Shown here piece after piece: positions 16,620 to 24,312 of a stretch of 64,000 nucleotides of DNA. The position numbers and the translations under genes were made by a program. Source of the stretch: CALFVT01 sp039989855 (GTDB lineage Bacteria > Pseudomonadota > Alphaproteobacteria > Caulobacterales > Maricaulaceae). The first letter of the stretch is position 1; every line of letters starts with the position of its first letter. The notes below the pieces were generated by a model. It was not told the DNA's origin. It searched no databases and worked only from the letters and a program-made list of their open reading frames with translations. The stretch covers positions 62,001 through 126,000 of the forward strand of contig JBDXGZ010000017.1 in NCBI GenBank assembly GCA_039989855.1. Reading direction: 5' to 3'.

Positions 16620-17408
16620 TTACCGTGTATCAATAGGTTTGCTGGGCCTGAAGATCGTTTGATGAGGCACTTTACCACCTGCGCCTTTAGATTTTACATA
16701 TTGGGCATTATAAACGCCGTCTTGGCTTGGTGTATGGCCTTCCGCTTTTGCTTTTGCAATATTGGCACGCTGTGCGGCTACATTTGCCGCGCGCGCTTTG
16801 CCAAATTCTTCTACTTCAGTTTTAAAGCCAGGGTCCGAAGACAATGCGGCAATTTCTAATGTGGTCTCATCAATCAAGCTGAGAGGAAAGGGCATAATGC
16901 GAGCAATAGGTTCGCCTTTTGCAAAGCGAGTTTCTGTATTAGCTTTATTTATTTGCCAATTGACTGTGAACGGGAAGGGGAGCCAATCTGTGCGGACAAA
17001 AGCTTCAATCGCTTGCGCGTTTTTCTTCTCATGATTGGCGGGGCTACAAATATATAGGCCTAAATCCGGTGACGTCTTAAATAAAAACGGAACATACCAT
17101 GTGGCTATGCCACTGCCAAAATGCGAGCTAGCAGTAAATAAACCGCGTTGTTGGCAGGCGACTTTCAAATTTTCTATGCGCTCTCCGCCGTCCCAAACTA
17201 TAGCCGTATCTGATGGGTTGAGTAATTCCCACCCCATTGTATTGGCTGCGAGAATTGGAATGCATCTATAAATATATCCACTTGGTACAGCATCCATCCA
17301 ATCTCGTTTGGTGGATGAGGGTCTTATATGCTCTTCCACATTAATATTTACACCGTCGACGACATGTGCGCGAATTGTATTGGGCGGAATGTTTTTACTC
17401 TGGGTCAT
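16620..17408 (-). CDS. DUF6065-like protein
   Basis: 262 residues, no signal peptide or membrane segment. The pattern REWMD-type start (here KRDWMDAVPSGYIYRC), ANTMGWELLNP, SSHFGSGIATWYVPFLFKT, VRTDWLPFPFTVNWQ and RFAKGEP resembles what I remember of the DUF6065 family found in alphaproteobacteria; I cannot confirm this by search. No catalytic motif is evident and the function is unknown. The C-terminal third is a charged Ala/Lys-rich stretch that may be helical. It is convergent with the GH26-like gene (116-base gap) and lies four bases upstream of tlpA on the same strand, so the two may share a transcript. Confidence 0.65.
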   Translation of the reverse strand: MTQSKNIPPNTIRAHVVDGVNINVEEHIRPSSTKRDWMDAVPSGYIYRCIPILAANTMGWELLNPSDTAIVWDGGERIENLKVACQQRGLFTASSHFGSGIATWYVPFLFKTSPDLGLYICSPANHEKKNAQAIEAFVRTDWLPFPFTVNWQINKANTETRFAKGEPIARIMPFPLSLIDETTLEIAALSSDPGFKTEVEEFGKARAANVAAQRANIAKAKAEGHTPSQDGVYNAQYVKSKGAGGKVPHQTIFRPSKPIDTR

Positions 17409-17412
17409 AGGA

Positions 17413-18000
17413 TTACTTTAACATTAAATAATCAACCAAAGCGAGTGCTTCTTTACCGTTCCACTCGGCGTCACCTGCGAGGCGGGCGATTTCTCGGCCC
17501 TGTGGGTTATAGATAATCGTTATGGGCAAGCCGGGGGCTTCCACAGCGGTGTTGAGGCTGTAGCTCTTATCATGCCACGGGGTGAGGTTGGTGATGTCTT
17601 TGTCTGCAAGCCAATCTGCGGCCTCTACGGCGGTACGGTCAAGACTGATCGTCACGACCTCAAACTGATCACTCCCGCGCAAGGTCTGCAAGTCCGATAG
17701 ACTTGGCATTTCCTTGAGGCACGGCGCGCACCATGTGGCCCACACATTGAGCAAAACTACTTTACCGCGGTAATCTGACAGCTGCATCGTTTGACCGTCA
17801 AAGGTCTCGAAGGTTGTCGTGGGTTGGGGAGGTGGAGCCTCAAGTTGGGTTAACCGTTTTAAAGTCTTTTGCGCGTAAAGATCGATATCAGTTTTTATAG
17901 GCTGGCAGGATTGCACAACCACCACGAAAAAGGCTACACAGCCGGTCAACACCATCAGGCGAATAGCATTGCCGAGCGTCACTAATTTGGAATTTATCAT
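17413..18000 (-). CDS. tlpA: TlpA/ResA-like membrane-anchored thiol-disulfide oxidoreductase
   Basis: 195 residues. An N-terminal hydrophobic segment (about residues 15-31, MVLTGCVAFFVVVVQS) anchors it in the inner membrane; VVQSC could also be read as a lipobox. The periplasmic thioredoxin fold carries the active site ATWCAPCLKEMP (Cys-Ala-Pro-Cys) and the cis-proline loop GLPITIIYNP. Such proteins reduce disulfides during cytochrome c maturation or protect periplasmic thiols. The gene is divergent from argH, an order seen in many alphaproteobacteria. If the first ATG is used, its start codon overlaps that of argH; ATG 17955 is an alternative that would shorten the cytoplasmic tail. Confidence 0.88.
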   Translation of the reverse strand: MINSKLVTLGNAIRLMVLTGCVAFFVVVVQSCQPIKTDIDLYAQKTLKRLTQLEAPPPQPTTTFETFDGQTMQLSDYRGKVVLLNVWATWCAPCLKEMPSLSDLQTLRGSDQFEVVTISLDRTAVEAADWLADKDITNLTPWHDKSYSLNTAVEAPGLPITIIYNPQGREIARLAGDAEWNGKEALALVDYLMLK

Positions 18001-19426
18001 GTCCTCATCTTCTAACGATAAAAATAATAAAAGCGAGTCTGGTCAGGGCCAAAAAATGTGGGGGGGACGATTTAGCGCAGAACCCGGCGCATTGATGCAG
18101 GCGATCAATGTTTCTATCGGCTTTGACCAAAAGCTCGCGGCGCAAGATATTCGCGGATCGCTCGCCCATTCCGACATGCTCGCGGCGAAAGGGATTATCA
18201 CGCCAGAAGATCGCGATGCTATCCATAAAGGCCTCGGCGAGATCGCGGCTGAGATTGAAGCGGGGACATTTAATTTCCGTGATGAGCTTGAAGATATTCA
18301 CTTGAACATCGAAGGCCGCTTGCGGGAGATGATTGGCGACGCCGCAGGGCGGCTTCATACGGGGCGCTCACGTAATGACCAAGTCGCAACGGACTTCCGT
18401 CTTTGGGTGCGCGATTATCTCGACCATTTCGAAGGGCAGCTTTCGGCTTTGATGAGCGCACTCCTCATGCAAGCAGACGCGAACACAGATACAATCATGC
18501 CCGGGTTCACCCATTTGCAAACCGCGCAGCCTGTGACCTTTGGCCACCATATGCTCGCCTATCTTGAGATGTTCGCACGTGACCGAGGCCGCATACAAGA
18601 CGCCCGTAAGCGGATGAACGAAAGCCCACTCGGAGCCGCGGCTCTCGCAGGGACGCCGTACCCAATTGACCGCGATATGACTGCGGCCGCGCTTGGTTTT
18701 GATAGACCTATGGCTAACTCACTCGACGCCGTATCGGCGCGGGATTTCGCCCTCGAAGCGCTCTCAGCTTGCGCGATTTGTGCCACACACCTGTCGCGCT
18801 TATCTGAGGAAATCGTGATTTGGACGAGCGCGCAATTTAGTTTCATCTCCCTTAGCGATGCCTTCACCACGGGCAGCTCGATCATGCCGCAAAAACGTAA
18901 CCCCGATGCGGCGGAACTTGTACGCGCCAAAGTTGGACGAATTATGGGCGCTCTCACAAGCTTGATGATCGTGATGAAAGGCCTCCCGCTCGCCTATTCT
19001 AAAGATATGCAAGAAGATAAAGAGCCCGTGTTTGACGCGTTCGAAGCGCTTGATTTAGGCCTTGCTGCGATGGCGGGAATGGTCTCCGATATGACCCCGA
19101 ATAAGCCGCGCCTCGCAGACGCTGCGGGACATGCGTTCTCTACCGCGACAGACCTCGCCGATTGGCTTGTACGGGCGCTGAACATGCCGTTCCGCGATGC
19201 CCATCACGTCACGGGAACGATAGTGGCTATGGCCGAAAAGCAAGGCAAAACGCTTGATGCGCTTTCGCTCAAAGATATGCAAAGCGTTGAGCCGAAAATC
19301 ACCGACGATGTTTATTCCGTGCTAACACCGCTCGCCTCGGCCAGCTCCCGCGTCAGCTACGGCGGCACGGCGCCTAGCGAAGTGGCGAAGCAGGTAGCGC
19401 GTTGGAAAAGTGAATTAAGAGGATAA
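17999..19426 (+). CDS. argH: Argininosuccinate lyase
   Basis: 475 residues from ATG 17999, which has GGA six bases upstream; an upstream in-frame start at 17969 is less likely. ArgH splits argininosuccinate into arginine and fumarate, the last step of arginine synthesis. MWGGRF opens the conserved part after a hydrophilic 29-residue extension rich in Ser, Asn and Lys. The fumarase-superfamily signature GSSIMPQKRNPD is intact (catalytic Ser in the flexible loop), as are HTGRSRNDQVATD and THLQTAQPVTFGHH (catalytic His). It is divergent from tlpA; no arginine operator is recognised. Confidence 0.96.
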   Translation: MSSSSNDKNNKSESGQGQKMWGGRFSAEPGALMQAINVSIGFDQKLAAQDIRGSLAHSDMLAAKGIITPEDRDAIHKGLGEIAAEIEAGTFNFRDELEDIHLNIEGRLREMIGDAAGRLHTGRSRNDQVATDFRLWVRDYLDHFEGQLSALMSALLMQADANTDTIMPGFTHLQTAQPVTFGHHMLAYLEMFARDRGRIQDARKRMNESPLGAAALAGTPYPIDRDMTAAALGFDRPMANSLDAVSARDFALEALSACAICATHLSRLSEEIVIWTSAQFSFISLSDAFTTGSSIMPQKRNPDAAELVRAKVGRIMGALTSLMIVMKGLPLAYSKDMQEDKEPVFDAFEALDLGLAAMAGMVSDMTPNKPRLADAAGHAFSTATDLADWLVRALNMPFRDAHHVTGTIVAMAEKQGKTLDALSLKDMQSVEPKITDDVYSVLTPLASASSRVSYGGTAPSEVAKQVARWKSELRG

Positions 19427-19492
19427 AACATCCCGCCTTCCTTATTCACGTCGTTCATTAAAACCTTAGGAGCCACCCACAACGCATAATAG

Positions 19493-19515
19493 ACCCTTGG
19501 ATCAGGCCCGAGGGT
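19493..19515. repeat. REP-like palindrome, CCCTCGGG family
   Basis: ACCCTTGG and CCGAGGGT form an imperfect inverted repeat (one wobble) and are followed by GACG. The sequence is related to the perfect palindrome at 48876-48898, which is also linked to an AGGGTGACG end. Confidence 0.6.
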
Positions 19516-19533
19516 GACGCCAACCCTTATACT

Positions 19534-19635
19534 GTCATTACCGCCCCCTGTTTTCACAGGGGCAGGCTCCTGTGGCGGTAATCCATACTCTATTTTCGAC
19601 ATCCCATGGATTACCCCCACAAGGGGGCTAATGAC
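19534..19635. repeat. Nested palindromic repeat element
   Basis: GTCATTA (19534-19540) and TAATGAC (19629-19635) are perfect inverted ends. Inside are ATTACCGCC (19537-19545) paired with GGCGGTAAT (19574-19582), a CCCCTG/CAGGGG hairpin between them, and a second hairpin ATTA-CCCCC / GGGGG-C-TAAT (19610-19632) with an ACAA loop. The layout is that of a mobile or REP-type palindromic element rather than a simple terminator, since no T-run follows. Confidence 0.6.
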
Positions 19636-20118
19636 GGCTAGAAAATAAAACGATTAATTAAATCCACGGGTCTTTTTATGCGGGTAAACTAAACTCGTTC
19701 CTTGTTCGCGGACGGACAATCGCGCGTTAGTTTGTTTGAATGAGGACGGTTGGCGCGGATAGCACGCGGAGTAACGCTCCACATGTCCCGCCGCACCCCC
19801 TGTTTCTATCCATTCAGTCGGATAGGAAGGTTCACGCCGAGATGGTCTAGACCTAATCACTGTCCGGGGGCTGTGAAAAAGCTAATCGTTGCGAAGGACT
19901 TTCCGCCTTGCGGAGAGGTCAGGCTCAAAGTGCGTCTGATATCCATTGCGTAAATTAAACATAGATTTGGTAGCCATCGTAGTGGAGACCTTCGCAAACT
20001 GTCCTAACTTGCTCCGAGAGGTGCGAGAAATTTTGGCGTGCCAAAACCACACCATTTCCTTTGGAGCAAATTGGCCTTCGCCATTGCCTTTTATTCGGAG
20101 TCGCGGCAAAGGGCATGG

Positions 20119-20805
20119 ATGAGTTTATGGCAACGCATATTGGGGGCTGGCGCGCGTCTTTTTGGACCGCCCGCAAGTCTTGATGGACGCGGCACGTCTG
20201 GCGAGATTGATCAAGCCAGTGTGGTTGCGGCGCTTGTGGCTTTGGGCGCTAAAATGGCCAAGGCCGACGGGCGGGTCAGTGCTGAAGAAGTCATCGCCTT
20301 CAAACGTGTGTTCCGCGCTAGTCCCGAAAATGAAGTTATCATCGGACGTTTCTTTGATTTGGCGCGGCAGACGACTTTGGGATTTGAGCGTTACGCGACG
20401 ATCATTGCGAAACATTTTCGCGCGCGGCCCTCGGCCCTTGAAGATATTATGGATGGTCTGTTTCACATTGCCTTGGCGGACCGTGTGATTACAGACGAGG
20501 AAAGTGATTTTCTAGCGCGTGTCGCCGAGATTTTTGGGTTCTCGGAGCGGGAGTTTAAGCGGCTTAAGAATGCGCATTTGGGTTTGGCGTCTGATGACCC
20601 TTACCTGATTTTAGGGGTCGATAAGGATATTAGCGATTCGGACTTGAAACGCGCATATCGACGTAGTGCAGGGGCAAATCATCCTGATGTTATGATGGCT
20701 AAGGGGGTTCCGCCTGAGTTGATGGGGCTTGCGAACCATAAAATGGCGATGATTAATCGCGCCTATGCGGAAATCCGTGAGATACGGAAAAGCAAAGAAC
20801 ATTAG
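20119..20805 (+). CDS. TerB-DnaJ (DjlA-like) co-chaperone
   Basis: 228 residues from ATG 20119 (MSLWQRILGAGARLFG). The frame is open upstream to 20038, but that stretch looks non-coding. An N-terminal TerB-like helical domain (about residues 40-150) has the acidic pattern KMAKADGRVSAEEV and ALADRVITDEESDF, and a C-terminal J domain (about 160-225) has DPYLILGVDKDISDSDLKRAYRR and the HPD tripeptide in NHPDVMM. J domains stimulate DnaK ATPase. The combination matches DjlA-like proteins, but the N-terminal transmembrane anchor of E. coli DjlA is absent or reduced to a short amphipathic segment. Confidence 0.85.
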   Translation: MSLWQRILGAGARLFGPPASLDGRGTSGEIDQASVVAALVALGAKMAKADGRVSAEEVIAFKRVFRASPENEVIIGRFFDLARQTTLGFERYATIIAKHFRARPSALEDIMDGLFHIALADRVITDEESDFLARVAEIFGFSEREFKRLKNAHLGLASDDPYLILGVDKDISDSDLKRAYRRSAGANHPDVMMAKGVPPELMGLANHKMAMINRAYAEIREIRKSKEH

Positions 20806-20895
20806 GTCGCGCACAGCCGGCCTTAACTGAAATGTCATGTTAGGGGGCTTGACCTTTGGCTGAATCCATCCAATCTTACAGGTTAGAGGTGCATT

Positions 20896-21279
20896 ATGAC
20901 TCAAACATATAATATTGGTGGCCCAGGCGGGGCGATTCGCTCAATTCTACGCATGTTTATCGCAGGCGCAGCTTTGGTTGGCGGATTGTTTTTTATGGCC
21001 GCATCGGCAGCCGTCGCTTTTTTCTTAATTATCGGATTGGTCATTCTAGTCGCAATCGTTGTCGCCTTCCTATGGGCACGGGCGAAAATTACAGGGCGAC
21101 CTTTTGGCCCGAAAGCCTATTTTAAAACACAAGGGTTTCCTCAAGGTTTTGACTTTGACGCGGCCAAGCAAAGTGCGAACGCAGATCGTGGTCGGCCTGA
21201 TACGGAAACGGCCTCCGCCAAGCACGGCCCGATTATTGACGCTAATGAAACGCCTGATGGTTGGAGCGTTGACGGGTAA
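20896..21279 (+). CDS. Small membrane protein of unknown function
   Basis: 127 residues. After a Gly-rich N-terminus (NIGGPGGAIRS) there are two adjacent hydrophobic segments, about residues 20-40 and 42-60 (AAVAFFLIIGLVILVAIVVAF), then WARAKITGRPFGPKAYF and a polar C-terminal tail of about 45 residues that ends DANETPDGWSVDG. I do not recognise a family. It follows the DnaJ-type gene by 90 bases and precedes an exporter gene by 59. The length, composition and clean start support a real gene. Confidence 0.65.
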   Translation: MTQTYNIGGPGGAIRSILRMFIAGAALVGGLFFMAASAAVAFFLIIGLVILVAIVVAFLWARAKITGRPFGPKAYFKTQGFPQGFDFDAAKQSANADRGRPDTETASAKHGPIIDANETPDGWSVDG

Positions 21280-21338
21280 CACTTTTCTTGCGTTGATTTA
21301 GGGTTACTTTTTCGGCCTCCGTCCGTTAGTGACGCGAT

Positions 21339-22214
21339 ATGAAACTACGTGATTTTATAATCTTGATGATCTGTTGCTTAGGCTGGGGTGCGAACTTTGT
21401 GGTCTCAGCTTGGGCCTTGGCAAGTCATCCCATACCGCCCTTTATGCTGGCAGCGACGCGTGCAGCTTTCGTCATCTTGTTGATGGGCTATTTTTTGTTT
21501 AAGCCTTTGCCCAAGAAATTTGGATTACTGTTGATCGTTTGCGCCCTCGTCGGGCCTGTGCATTTAGGATTCCTTTATACAGGGCTACAAACGGCAAGCG
21601 CCACAGGTAGCTCCATCGTAGCGCAGTTCTTTATTCCCATGAGTACAATACTCTCTGTTATTTTCTTAAAGGAGAAAGTCGGCTGGGTTCGAACTGCCGC
21701 TATTGTTGGGGCCTTTATAGGGGTGATAATTATGATTTATGACCGCTCTAATCTAAGCTTAGATTTCGGATTAGTTTATGTTTTATTGGCTTATCTTGCT
21801 CTCGCGGTAGCATCGATTGTGATGAAATTTGTTGGTGATATTGCATGGCAACAATATGTCGTGTGGATGGCTATTGTCGTTCTGATTTGTATGGGGGCAG
21901 CCTCTTTGATGTTTGAGCAAGGTCAATCTGAGGTATGGCAGACGTCTCGTGTTCCTTTGCTGATCGCCGCTATATATGCCGCAATTGGGGTGACAATTAT
22001 TGCGCACGGGCAATATTTCGATTTGATCAAAAAATATGATGTGTCCGTTGTCGTGCCGCTCACCCTGATGATCCCCGTGTTTGCAACTGTGCTCGGCGTG
22101 ATTTTCTTAAAAGATGAGTTACATATGCGCTATCTGTTTGGGGCGCTACTTATATTGCCCTGTGTTTATGTGATCAGTACACGCGGAGCTACGGCGCCCA
22201 CGCAAGAGGATTAA
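21339..22214 (+). CDS. EamA/DMT-superfamily transporter
   Basis: 291 residues with about ten hydrophobic segments arranged as two repeats of five, the layout of EamA-type drug/metabolite transporters. Typical features are CLGWGANFVVSAWAL at the start of repeat one, SATGSSIVAQFFIPMSTILSVIFLKEKVGW at the end of it, and the corresponding VVPLTLMIPVFATVLGVIFLKDELH at the end of repeat two. Family members export amino acids, amines or nucleotides; the substrate cannot be inferred. Its stop codon directly abuts the ATG of the amidase gene, suggesting one transcript. Confidence 0.9.
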   Translation: MKLRDFIILMICCLGWGANFVVSAWALASHPIPPFMLAATRAAFVILLMGYFLFKPLPKKFGLLLIVCALVGPVHLGFLYTGLQTASATGSSIVAQFFIPMSTILSVIFLKEKVGWVRTAAIVGAFIGVIIMIYDRSNLSLDFGLVYVLLAYLALAVASIVMKFVGDIAWQQYVVWMAIVVLICMGAASLMFEQGQSEVWQTSRVPLLIAAIYAAIGVTIIAHGQYFDLIKKYDVSVVVPLTLMIPVFATVLGVIFLKDELHMRYLFGALLILPCVYVISTRGATAPTQED

Positions 22215-22976
22215 ATGCTTAAAGCTAAGATCGATATCATAGAGACGCCGTCGCCCAATTTCGATGAGCGGACATTGCCTGTCTCGCTCTTAGTGTTGCA
22301 TTATACGGGCATGGAGAGCGGAGCGGCGGCCCTTGAACGTATGTGCGACGCCGCGGCCAAAGTCAGCGCCCATTATATGGTCGAAGAAGACGGGCGTATT
22401 TACCGCCTCGTGGCCGAAGATAAGCGCGCATGGCATGCGGGCGTGTCCGAGTGGGCCGGCGAGACTAATATTAATTCGAGCTCCATTGGCGTAGAGGTCG
22501 TCAATGGCGGCCATGATTGGCCGCTACCAAGTGGCGACTTACCGCCTTACTCTGACGTGCAAATCAATGCTGTGATTGTCCTGTGCAAGGATATTATGGG
22601 GCGTCATAATATTCCCGCCGTGAATGTTTTAGGCCATTCGGACATTGCTCCTGCGCGCAAAATTGACCCTGGTGAGCATTTCCCGTGGCGAGGCTTAGCC
22701 GCAGCAGGGCTTGGGCTTTGGCCTGATGTTAGTACGAGTGATCATGAGCCAGACCGCCGTATCTTGTTTGAGCACGGCACACGCGACCGCGGCGTTGCGG
22801 CTTTGCAGTCAGGCCTCGCGCGGATAGGCTACGGGGCGCGGGTGACGGGTGTTTATGATGAGCTGACGCAGGAGATCATCACCGCTCTGCAAAGACGCTT
22901 CCGCCCCGACCAAGTCGACGGCCTCGTGGATATTGAAACCATGGAGCTTGTGAAATGGTGGGTGGAGCAACTTTAA
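22215..22976 (+). CDS. N-acetylmuramoyl-L-alanine amidase (AmiD/AmpD family)
   Basis: 253 residues. The amidase_2 domain occupies about residues 15-165 with the zinc ligands visible: VLHYTGM (His), GHSDIAPARKIDPG (His and Asp). HAGVSEWAG and IGVEVVNGGHDWPLP are further family landmarks. A C-terminal region of about 70 residues (VAALQSGLARIGYGARVTGVYDELTQEIITALQRRF) is a peptidoglycan-binding domain. The protein cuts the bond between muramic acid and the peptide. No signal peptide is seen, so it may act on imported muropeptides in the cytoplasm (AmpD role), although AmpD lacks the binding domain. Directly abuts the exporter gene. Confidence 0.9.
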   Translation: MLKAKIDIIETPSPNFDERTLPVSLLVLHYTGMESGAAALERMCDAAAKVSAHYMVEEDGRIYRLVAEDKRAWHAGVSEWAGETNINSSSIGVEVVNGGHDWPLPSGDLPPYSDVQINAVIVLCKDIMGRHNIPAVNVLGHSDIAPARKIDPGEHFPWRGLAAAGLGLWPDVSTSDHEPDRRILFEHGTRDRGVAALQSGLARIGYGARVTGVYDELTQEIITALQRRFRPDQVDGLVDIETMELVKWWVEQL

Positions 22977-22990
22977 AACTCTGACCTCAC

Positions 22991-23019
22991 TTGACATACC
23001 CGATAAGGCTGGGCTTTAA
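22991..23019 (+). promoter_or_regulatory. rnpB promoter
   Basis: TTGACA at 22991-22996, a 17-base spacer, and CTTTAA at 23014-23019. The predicted start lies about seven bases further, at the first base of the RNase P P1 helix (23027). The agreement of the two makes the call good. Confidence 0.7.
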
Positions 23020-23026
23020 GCGGTGC

Positions 23027-23377
<351 letters not shown>

Positions 23378-23443
23378 ATTTCATTTTTAGGTAATTTATT
23401 TCGTGTAGCTTTGTTGTTGTTAAAATGAAAAGCGAGACTTGCA

Positions 23444-23695
23444 ATGAATATGGACTTACTGGCTTCTATAGGTGTCGCCATACTCTTGGTCGCATTTTTC
23501 GCCAATCTCGTGGGGTGGATGTCCTCGAAATCAAAGCCATATTTGCTGTTGAATGCCGTCGGGGCAGGGATGGCCGCTTATGCCTCATGGGCTATTGATT
23601 TCATGCCCTTCGTCGTGCTCGAGGGCACATGGTGCGTTGTCTCGCTTTTGACTTTGGGGAATGTATTTTTCAGCACAGTTAATGAAACAGGGTGA
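23444..23695 (+). CDS. Small two- to three-helix membrane protein (CBU_0592-like)
   Basis: 83 residues, nearly all hydrophobic: segments at about residues 5-25 (LLASIGVAILLVAFFANLVG), 32-50 (YLLLNAVGAGMAAYASWAI) and 53-78 (MPFVVLEGTWCVVSLLTLGNVFF). The SKSKPYLLLNAVGA and PFVVLEGTWCVVSL features recall the CBU_0592-like family of uncharacterised bacterial membrane proteins. The role is unknown. It sits alone between rnpB and the dcw cluster. Translation may begin at ATG 23444 or 23450. Confidence 0.72.
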   Translation: MNMDLLASIGVAILLVAFFANLVGWMSSKSKPYLLLNAVGAGMAAYASWAIDFMPFVVLEGTWCVVSLLTLGNVFFSTVNETG

Positions 23696-23792
23696 AGTCC
23701 CTTGTTTGATCACTTTTTGTTCTCATTTGTGCTAAAAAACTGCGCTTTTATGGGCGAAGTTATGGTTTATAAAGTATGAAAATCTATTGAAA

Positions 23793-23817
23793 CCCACTCT
23801 ATCCCATGCTATCCCAT
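23793..23817. promoter_or_regulatory. MraZ boxes upstream of mraZ
   Basis: CCCAC, CCCAT and CCCAT stand at 23793-23797, 23803-23807 and 23813-23817, each separated by exactly five bases. On the minus strand this is three TGGG boxes with a ten-base period, the direct-repeat operator that MraZ binds in front of its own operon in other bacteria. The site ends 30 bases before the mraZ ATG. Confidence 0.8.
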
Positions 23818-23847
23818 ATTATACCTTGGAGGGTTTCGAGAATAACC

Positions 23848-24312
23848 ATGTTTTTGGCGACGGTCATAAATAAACTGGATGCGAAGGGTCGCGTCTCTGT
23901 GCCTGCTGATTTTCGGGCGGCGGCAGAGCATGAAGCGTTTAAAGGTATTGTGCTATGGCCAGCTTTGAACGGCGGTCCTTTTTTCGAGGGTGCAGGTTAC
24001 GGCTATATCTTACACATGCAATCTGTTGTGCGTAACTTACCGCCTTACTCCAAGGGGCGGGACTCGTTGCAAAATGCGCTGTTTGGCGAGGCGCGGAAAC
24101 TTAATTTTGATAGTAATGGTCGAGTCACCGTACCTAGAGATGTTTTAGATGCGCTGAAGGTTGAGGGCGAAGTGGCATTTGTTGGGCAGGGGGATAGTTT
24201 CCAGATTTGGAACCCCGCGACACGTGCGAGTTATGTGCCTAATATTCAGTCTGACGTCATGCAGCATCTTCACTACCTTAGCGGTGATCCGCTACAGGGA
24301 GTTTCCGAGTGA
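23848..24312 (+). CDS. mraZ: Transcriptional regulator MraZ
   Basis: 154 residues from ATG 23848. The frame is open to 23806, but that would translate through the operator. MraZ is a DNA-binding protein with two AbrB-like modules that autoregulates the division and cell-wall cluster. Module one is INKLDAKGRVSVPADFR; module two is LNFDSNGRVTVPRDVLDAL. GAG at 23838-23840 is a possible ribosome site, with a stronger GGAGGG a little further up at 23828-23833. It is the first gene of the dcw cluster and overlaps rsmH as GTGA. Confidence 0.94.
   Translation: MFLATVINKLDAKGRVSVPADFRAAAEHEAFKGIVLWPALNGGPFFEGAGYGYILHMQSVVRNLPPYSKGRDSLQNALFGEARKLNFDSNGRVTVPRDVLDALKVEGEVAFVGQGDSFQIWNPATRASYVPNIQSDVMQHLHYLSGDPLQGVSE

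Larger units (their letters stand above)
19427..20118. other. Gap between argH and the TerB-DnaJ gene: repeats, then 480 bases without recognisable content
   Basis: The left part holds palindromic repeats (19493-19515 and 19534-19635). From about 19640 to 20118 no open frame with recognisable protein character, tRNA or familiar structured RNA was found. I looked for the tmRNA and 4.5S RNA signatures on both strands and did not see them. A degraded gene or an unknown small RNA remains possible. The promoter of the downstream gene must lie at its right end. Confidence 0.6.

Noticed and set aside
19357..19860. Minus-strand frames in the argH downstream gap
   Set aside because: They read through palindromic repeats and the argH end; no start with ribosome site and no protein-like pattern.
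19640..20118. tmRNA or 4.5S RNA
   Set aside because: The GGGGGCTG string suggested it, but no tag reading frame, T-loop or GGAAGCAGCC core was found on either strand.
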